Source: an uncultured bacterium
GTDB taxonomy: Bacteria; Bacillota; Clostridia; Lachnospirales; Lachnospiraceae
Direction: 5' to 3'
Assembly (NCBI GenBank): GCA_905214955.1
Contig: CAJMON010000067.1
Coordinates: 1-16,759, forward strand
Length of the DNA: 16,759 nucleotides
The translations under genes were made by a program, and so were the position numbers. The notes under the pieces were generated by a model, which searched no databases, was not told where the DNA came from, and saw only the letters and a list, made by a program, of their open reading frames with translations. Each line of letters begins with the position of its first letter. Within the stretch, counting starts at the first letter, position 1. Positions 13,061 through 16,759 of the stretch are shown here, piece after piece.

Positions 13061-15496
13061 ATGAAATTTGGACATTTTGATGATATTCGCAAAGAATATG
13101 TCATTACCACTCCCCAGACTCCTCTTCCATGGATCAACTACCTGGGCTGTGAAAACTTCTTTTCCCTGATCTCCAATACCTGCGGCGGCTACAGTTTTTA
13201 TAAGGATGCAAAGCTTCTCCGCCTGACCCGCTACCGCTACAACAACGTTCCTTATGACAGCAACGGCCATTACTTCTATATCAATGAAGGCGGTACTGTC
13301 TGGAACCCTGCCTGGCAGCCCACCAGAACGCCGCTGGATTCCTATACCTGCCGCCACGGCCTTGGCTACAGTATTTTTGAATCTTCCAAAAATGGGTTAA
13401 ATGCCCAGGCAGTGGTCTTTGTTCCCTTAAAAGATACCTGTGAAGTCACCAAGCTGACCCTTACCAACACCACCGATGCTCCCAAGACTTTTTCTCTTTT
13501 TTCCTATGTGGAGTTCTGTCTGTGGAATGCCATGGATGACATGACCAACTTCCAGCGAAATTTAAGCATCGGCGAAGTAGAAATTCATGGTTCTACTATT
13601 TATCATAAAACAGAATACCGGGAACGCAGAAACCATTACGCCATTTATCACGTAAATGCCCCTATTGACGGTTTTGATACCGACCGTGATACCTTCCTTG
13701 GCGCTTACCAGGGTGCGGATACCCCTGCTGTGGTTCTCTCTGAAAAATCCGGCAATTCCGTTGCCAGCGGCTGGGCTCCCATTGCATCCCACCACATCCG
13801 CCTTACCCTGGCCCCCGGTGAATCCCGTTCTCTGATATTTGTCCTTGGTTATGTGGAAAATCCGGTGGATCAGAAATGGGATGCGCCCCACGTGGTGCGC
13901 AAAGCCCCTGCCGAAGCTATGATCGCCCGGTATGCAGACGTTTCCCAGGTAGACGCTGCTTTAGAGACCCTGAAAGCTTACTGGAATGACCTTCTTTCCA
14001 GATTTACCGTCCATACTCCAGAGGAAAAGTTAGACCGCATGGTTAATATCTGGCATCAGTACCAGTGCATGGTGACCTTCAACATGTCCCGTTCTGCTTC
14101 CTACTATGAATCCGGTATCGGCCGGGGCATGGGATTTCGGGATTCCTGCCAGGATCTGCTTGGCTTCCTTCATCTGATTCCAGACAAGGCAAGAGAGCGT
14201 ATCCTAGATATTGCAGCTACCCAGTTTGAGGATGGCAGTGCTTATCACCAGTACCAGCCTCTAACCAAGAAAGGAAATATGGATATCGGAAGCGGATTCA
14301 ACGATGACCCGCTGTGGCTCATTGCCGCCACCAGCGCTTATATCAAAGAAACTGGCGACACCACCATTCTGGAAGAATCGGTTCCTTTTGACAACGATGA
14401 ATCCAAGGCACAGCCCCTTATGGAACACCTGCGCCGCTCTTTCCAGTTTACCCTCTCCCACTTAGGCCCCCACAAGCTGCCTCTCATCGGACGCGCAGAC
14501 TGGAATGACTGTCTGAACTTAAACTGCTTCTCTGAGACTCCAGGCGAATCTTTCCAGACCTGTGCAAACTTCGAAAGTGACAAGCCGGAATCTATTTTCA
14601 TCGCTGCCATGTTTGTGAAATACGGCCAGGAATATGCGGATCTGTGCGATCTTTCCGGTAAAGCTGAAGACGCTTCCAGAGCAAGAAACGCTGTTTCTGA
14701 TATGTACGATGCGGTTTTAAAGGACGGCTGGGACGGAGAATGGTTCTTACGTGCCTATGATGCTTTCGGCGACAAAATTGGTTCCAAAGAATGCCAGGAA
14801 GGCCAGATCTACATTGAGCCTCAGGGCTTCTGTGTGCTGGCAGGTATCGGTGTGAAAGAAGGCCTGGCAGAAAAAGCCCTGGCTTCCGTAGAAGAACGCC
14901 TGGATACCAAATACGGCGTTGTCCTTCTGCAGCCCGCTTACCAAACCTACCATACCAACCTTGGTGAAGTTTCCTCTTATCCGCCTGGATACAAGGAGAA
15001 TGCCGGTATCTTCTGCCACAACAACCCCTGGATCTCTATCGCTGAAACCGTTGTGGGACACGGAAAGCGTGCCTTTGAAGCTTACCGGAAGATCTGTCCC
15101 GCTTATATTGAAGATATCAGTGAAATCCACCGGACAGAGCCTTATGTGTACTCTCAGATGGTTGCCGGAAAAGACGCCAAAAACTTCGGTGAGGCCAAGA
15201 ACAGCTGGCTGACCGGAACCGCCGCCTGGACCTTTGTCAATGCTTCCCAGTATATTTTAGGCATTGCGCCGACCCTCACCGGCCTTAGCGTAGACCCCTG
15301 CGTGCCGGCAGAATTTGACGGATTTGAAGTCAGCCGTCTCTACCGCGGCGTAACATACCATATCACTGTAAAGAATCCGGATCACGTACAGAAAGGTATC
15401 AAAGAAATGATCGTAGATGGCCAGAGCGTTTCCGGAAATGTAATTCCTCCTGCAAAAGGAAAAGAAACCTGTGAAGTAACCGTTCTTATGGGATAA
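13061..15496 (+). CDS. cellobiose phosphorylase, glycoside hydrolase family 94
   Basis: This cytoplasmic enzyme splits cellobiose with phosphate into glucose and alpha-D-glucose 1-phosphate, saving one ATP compared with hydrolysis. The 811 residues have no signal peptide. From memory the sequence aligns end to end with Cellvibrio gilvus cellobiose phosphorylase: GHFDD..EYVITTP.TPLPWINYLG at the start, YRYNNVP, FSYVEFCLWNA (beta-sandwich domain to about 280), then an (alpha/alpha)6 barrel with RGMGFRDS (355-362), DIGSGFNDDPLWL (408-420) and GRADWNDCLNLN (477-488). The general-acid Asp is 483. YPPGYKENAGIFCHNN (640-655) and SWLTGTAAW (715-723) are likely phosphate/sugar-binding elements. The C-terminal beta domain runs from about 735. 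The ATG at 13061 has AAGGAG at 9-nt spacing. It is divergent from the repressor and importer and has its own promoter, candidate operator and terminator. Cellodextrin or laminaribiose phosphorylase is less likely given the sequence. Confidence 0.95.
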   Translation: MKFGHFDDIRKEYVITTPQTPLPWINYLGCENFFSLISNTCGGYSFYKDAKLLRLTRYRYNNVPYDSNGHYFYINEGGTVWNPAWQPTRTPLDSYTCRHGLGYSIFESSKNGLNAQAVVFVPLKDTCEVTKLTLTNTTDAPKTFSLFSYVEFCLWNAMDDMTNFQRNLSIGEVEIHGSTIYHKTEYRERRNHYAIYHVNAPIDGFDTDRDTFLGAYQGADTPAVVLSEKSGNSVASGWAPIASHHIRLTLAPGESRSLIFVLGYVENPVDQKWDAPHVVRKAPAEAMIARYADVSQVDAALETLKAYWNDLLSRFTVHTPEEKLDRMVNIWHQYQCMVTFNMSRSASYYESGIGRGMGFRDSCQDLLGFLHLIPDKARERILDIAATQFEDGSAYHQYQPLTKKGNMDIGSGFNDDPLWLIAATSAYIKETGDTTILEESVPFDNDESKAQPLMEHLRRSFQFTLSHLGPHKLPLIGRADWNDCLNLNCFSETPGESFQTCANFESDKPESIFIAAMFVKYGQEYADLCDLSGKAEDASRARNAVSDMYDAVLKDGWDGEWFLRAYDAFGDKIGSKECQEGQIYIEPQGFCVLAGIGVKEGLAEKALASVEERLDTKYGVVLLQPAYQTYHTNLGEVSSYPPGYKENAGIFCHNNPWISIAETVVGHGKRAFEAYRKICPAYIEDISEIHRTEPYVYSQMVAGKDAKNFGEAKNSWLTGTAAWTFVNASQYILGIAPTLTGLSVDPCVPAEFDGFEVSRLYRGVTYHITVKNPDHVQKGIKEMIVDGQSVSGNVIPPAKGKETCEVTVLMG

Positions 15497-15512
15497 TGTT
15501 CTGTATAAAAAC

Positions 15513-15550
15513 GCGGCGCACCGCTTAGAAAGGCGGCCGCCGCATTTTTT
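15513..15550. terminator. bidirectional terminator between the phosphorylase and DHHW genes
   Basis: GCGGCG (15513-15518) pairs with CGCCGC (15538-15543) and CCGC (15521-15524) with GCGG (15533-15536), with a small internal loop. On the plus strand six T follow (15545-15550). On the minus strand the A-run at 15507-15511 gives TTTTT after the same stem. It ends both convergent genes. Confidence 0.85.
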
Positions 15551-16697
15551 AGTTCAAAAGTTTCATCAAACTAGTGTCCTCCGCAAATCCGGAGGCATTA
15601 TAGAGGAACAGTAGGTCCGTATAGTCACCGTTTTGAATAAATTTTTCCAGGCTGCTGTTGAAATACCGGATATCCACCATGTCTACCTGGGAAAATTCAT
15701 GGAACGCAAAGGGAGCAAAGCAGTTGGCATAAGAATCTTTGATAATCAACAGCTTCCGGCTGCTGCTATTTTCCACCTTTGCCTGAATCACCGGCTGGTT
15801 TCCTCCAAAAAAGACTGCGTACTTATCTTTTGTATCCAGCACTTCGGTGTGATACAGATCGTCCGATGTCTCACTTCCCTGATTGTAAATCAGCTGATAT
15901 GCATAATTCTGAGGCTCTTCTTTAGGTACAAAGCGCTCAATCGCATCTGCATCTGTCTTTCCTCCCACCTTGGATTCTATGGTTCCCCGGAATGCAGTGG
16001 TCATGGCATCTCTGGTATAAGCACTTAAAGAAAGCGGAGACAATCCCCTGCTTTTTGCCCAGGCCTGATATACATAATAAGCTCCAAGGGTAGTCCAGTG
16101 ATGGTCTGTTTTATAGAACATCTGCTGATCCGGATGTCTGCGCAGCACTCTTCCGGCATCAAACCACGCACCTTCCGGTACAATTTCCTTTATTCTGGAA
16201 AGATACTCTTCTTCTCCTGCATCCGGCGCATAAAACGGAAGTTTATAGTCTAGAATGTCCACTGCATTTGGAACAATCATCACAGACAGATGATTTCCAG
16301 AAAACTGTTCCTGGTATTTTTCCAGAAAAGACTGCAGCAGCGTAATATTCGCCGATGCCTGGGCGCTGGTAAAACTGCCTTCGTGGGCTTCAATAAGATA
16401 GCCATCCTCTGCAAAATAAACTCCGTTGATTTCCTGCTTTCCCAGGGCACGTTCTGTATCCGTTTTCAAACCGATCCAGGTATCCCTTTCTACAAACTGA
16501 TCGCTTAAATAACTTTCATAATCTTTCTCAAAACTTCCGTCAAACACGGTTTTGAAACTTGGAGATGGCATCTGTGCCAGCGCCCGGTTTTCTCTTTCCG
16601 AAAAATCTTTTTTCCCGCTGACCAGGGTCCATCCTGTAAATCCAAAGATCACGCCCACAAACAGCAGAATCAGGATCCAGTTTTGTACTTTTTTCAT
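15549..16697 (-). CDS. DHHW-family (AlgJ/AlgX-like) membrane-anchored extracellular protein
   Basis: The 382-residue protein has one N-terminal membrane segment (about 7-26), and the rest is predicted to be outside the cell. The signature DHHW is at 198-201 (MFYKTDHHWTTLGAYYVY), and a serine block LLIIKDSYANCF (316-327, Ser322) lies where SGNH-like acyltransferases of the AlgJ/AlgX group carry the nucleophile. N-terminal features SERENRALAQMP (33-44) and FEKDYESYLSDQFVERD (56-72) are typical of this family. Family members usually work with an MBOAT (AlgI-like) acyltransferase to O-acetylate an exported polysaccharide; that partner would be expected just beyond the right edge. The start is uncertain. 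ATG 16697 gives a normal signal-anchor but has no good RBS. The frame stays open through GTG 16736 to the window edge, so a longer N-terminus is possible. The substrate is unknown. Confidence 0.85.
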   Translation of the reverse strand: MKKVQNWILILLFVGVIFGFTGWTLVSGKKDFSERENRALAQMPSPSFKTVFDGSFEKDYESYLSDQFVERDTWIGLKTDTERALGKQEINGVYFAEDGYLIEAHEGSFTSAQASANITLLQSFLEKYQEQFSGNHLSVMIVPNAVDILDYKLPFYAPDAGEEEYLSRIKEIVPEGAWFDAGRVLRRHPDQQMFYKTDHHWTTLGAYYVYQAWAKSRGLSPLSLSAYTRDAMTTAFRGTIESKVGGKTDADAIERFVPKEEPQNYAYQLIYNQGSETSDDLYHTEVLDTKDKYAVFFGGNQPVIQAKVENSSSRKLLIIKDSYANCFAPFAFHEFSQVDMVDIRYFNSSLEKFIQNGDYTDLLFLYNASGFAEDTSLMKLLN

Positions 16698-16759
16698 TGC
16701 TTCGCTGCCACTCAAAATGTGATTAAATATACTCACATCGAGATAATGTAGACCCTCAC
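16698..16759 (-). other. window edge, upstream of the DHHW gene
   Basis: No promoter or clear ribosome binding site is visible for the DHHW gene here. One minus-strand frame reads VRVYIISM and stops at TGA 16735-16733, overlapping the GTG at 16736. This could be the tail of an upstream co-transcribed gene, but eight residues cannot be identified. Confidence 0.2.

Overview
The window looks like chromosomal DNA from a Gram-positive gut or rumen Clostridia, most likely Lachnospiraceae (Blautia/Ruminococcus type). The reasons are a PolC-type replicative polymerase, a Bacillus-ThyA-like thymidylate synthase, strong AGGAGG ribosome binding sites, consensus TTGACA/TATAAT promoters, and a CUT1 sugar ABC importer without its own ATPase next to a cytoplasmic cellobiose phosphorylase. 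The genus is inferred from protein style only. No tRNA, rRNA, CRISPR array, insertion sequence or phage gene was seen.

Layout. Positions 1-57 may hold the tail of an upstream gene. Positions 83-974 are a self-contained unit: promoter, a secreted protein of unknown function, and a strong terminator. Converging on it from the right is a minus-strand housekeeping cluster, thyA-folA-ispG-polC (7975 down to 975). It makes dTMP, recycles the folate used for that, makes isoprenoid precursor, and copies the chromosome. The genes are tightly packed (gaps of 21 and 16 nt, then an 8-nt overlap) and appear to be transcribed from a good promoter at 8040-8068. Upstream, at 8041-8278, is a segment with two dyads, a second possible promoter, a possible 41-codon ORF and a 12-codon leader ORF abutting thyA.

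Positions 8288-12661 (minus strand) form a sugar-uptake operon, in transcription order: LacI-family repressor, solute-binding protein, two permeases, terminator. Positions 13061-15496 (plus strand) encode a GH94 cellobiose phosphorylase, divergent from the repressor. The 399-bp region between them contains a near-consensus promoter for each direction and two copies of an 18-bp motif (15/18 identical). One copy is at the repressor transcription start and one is downstream of the phosphorylase promoter, which suggests the repressor controls both arms. The implied pathway is import of cellobiose (or a related beta-glucoside) by ABC transport, then phosphorolysis in the cytoplasm to glucose and alpha-glucose 1-phosphate.

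Positions 15513-15550 are a bidirectional terminator shared with a minus-strand DHHW-family (AlgJ/AlgX-like) membrane-anchored protein that reaches the right edge.

The genes are mostly ordinary. The items most worth a second look are the paired operators, the binding protein with no lipobox, the complex leader region upstream of thyA, the DHFR lacking the usual Pro-Trp pair, and the coupling of dTMP synthesis genes with polC.
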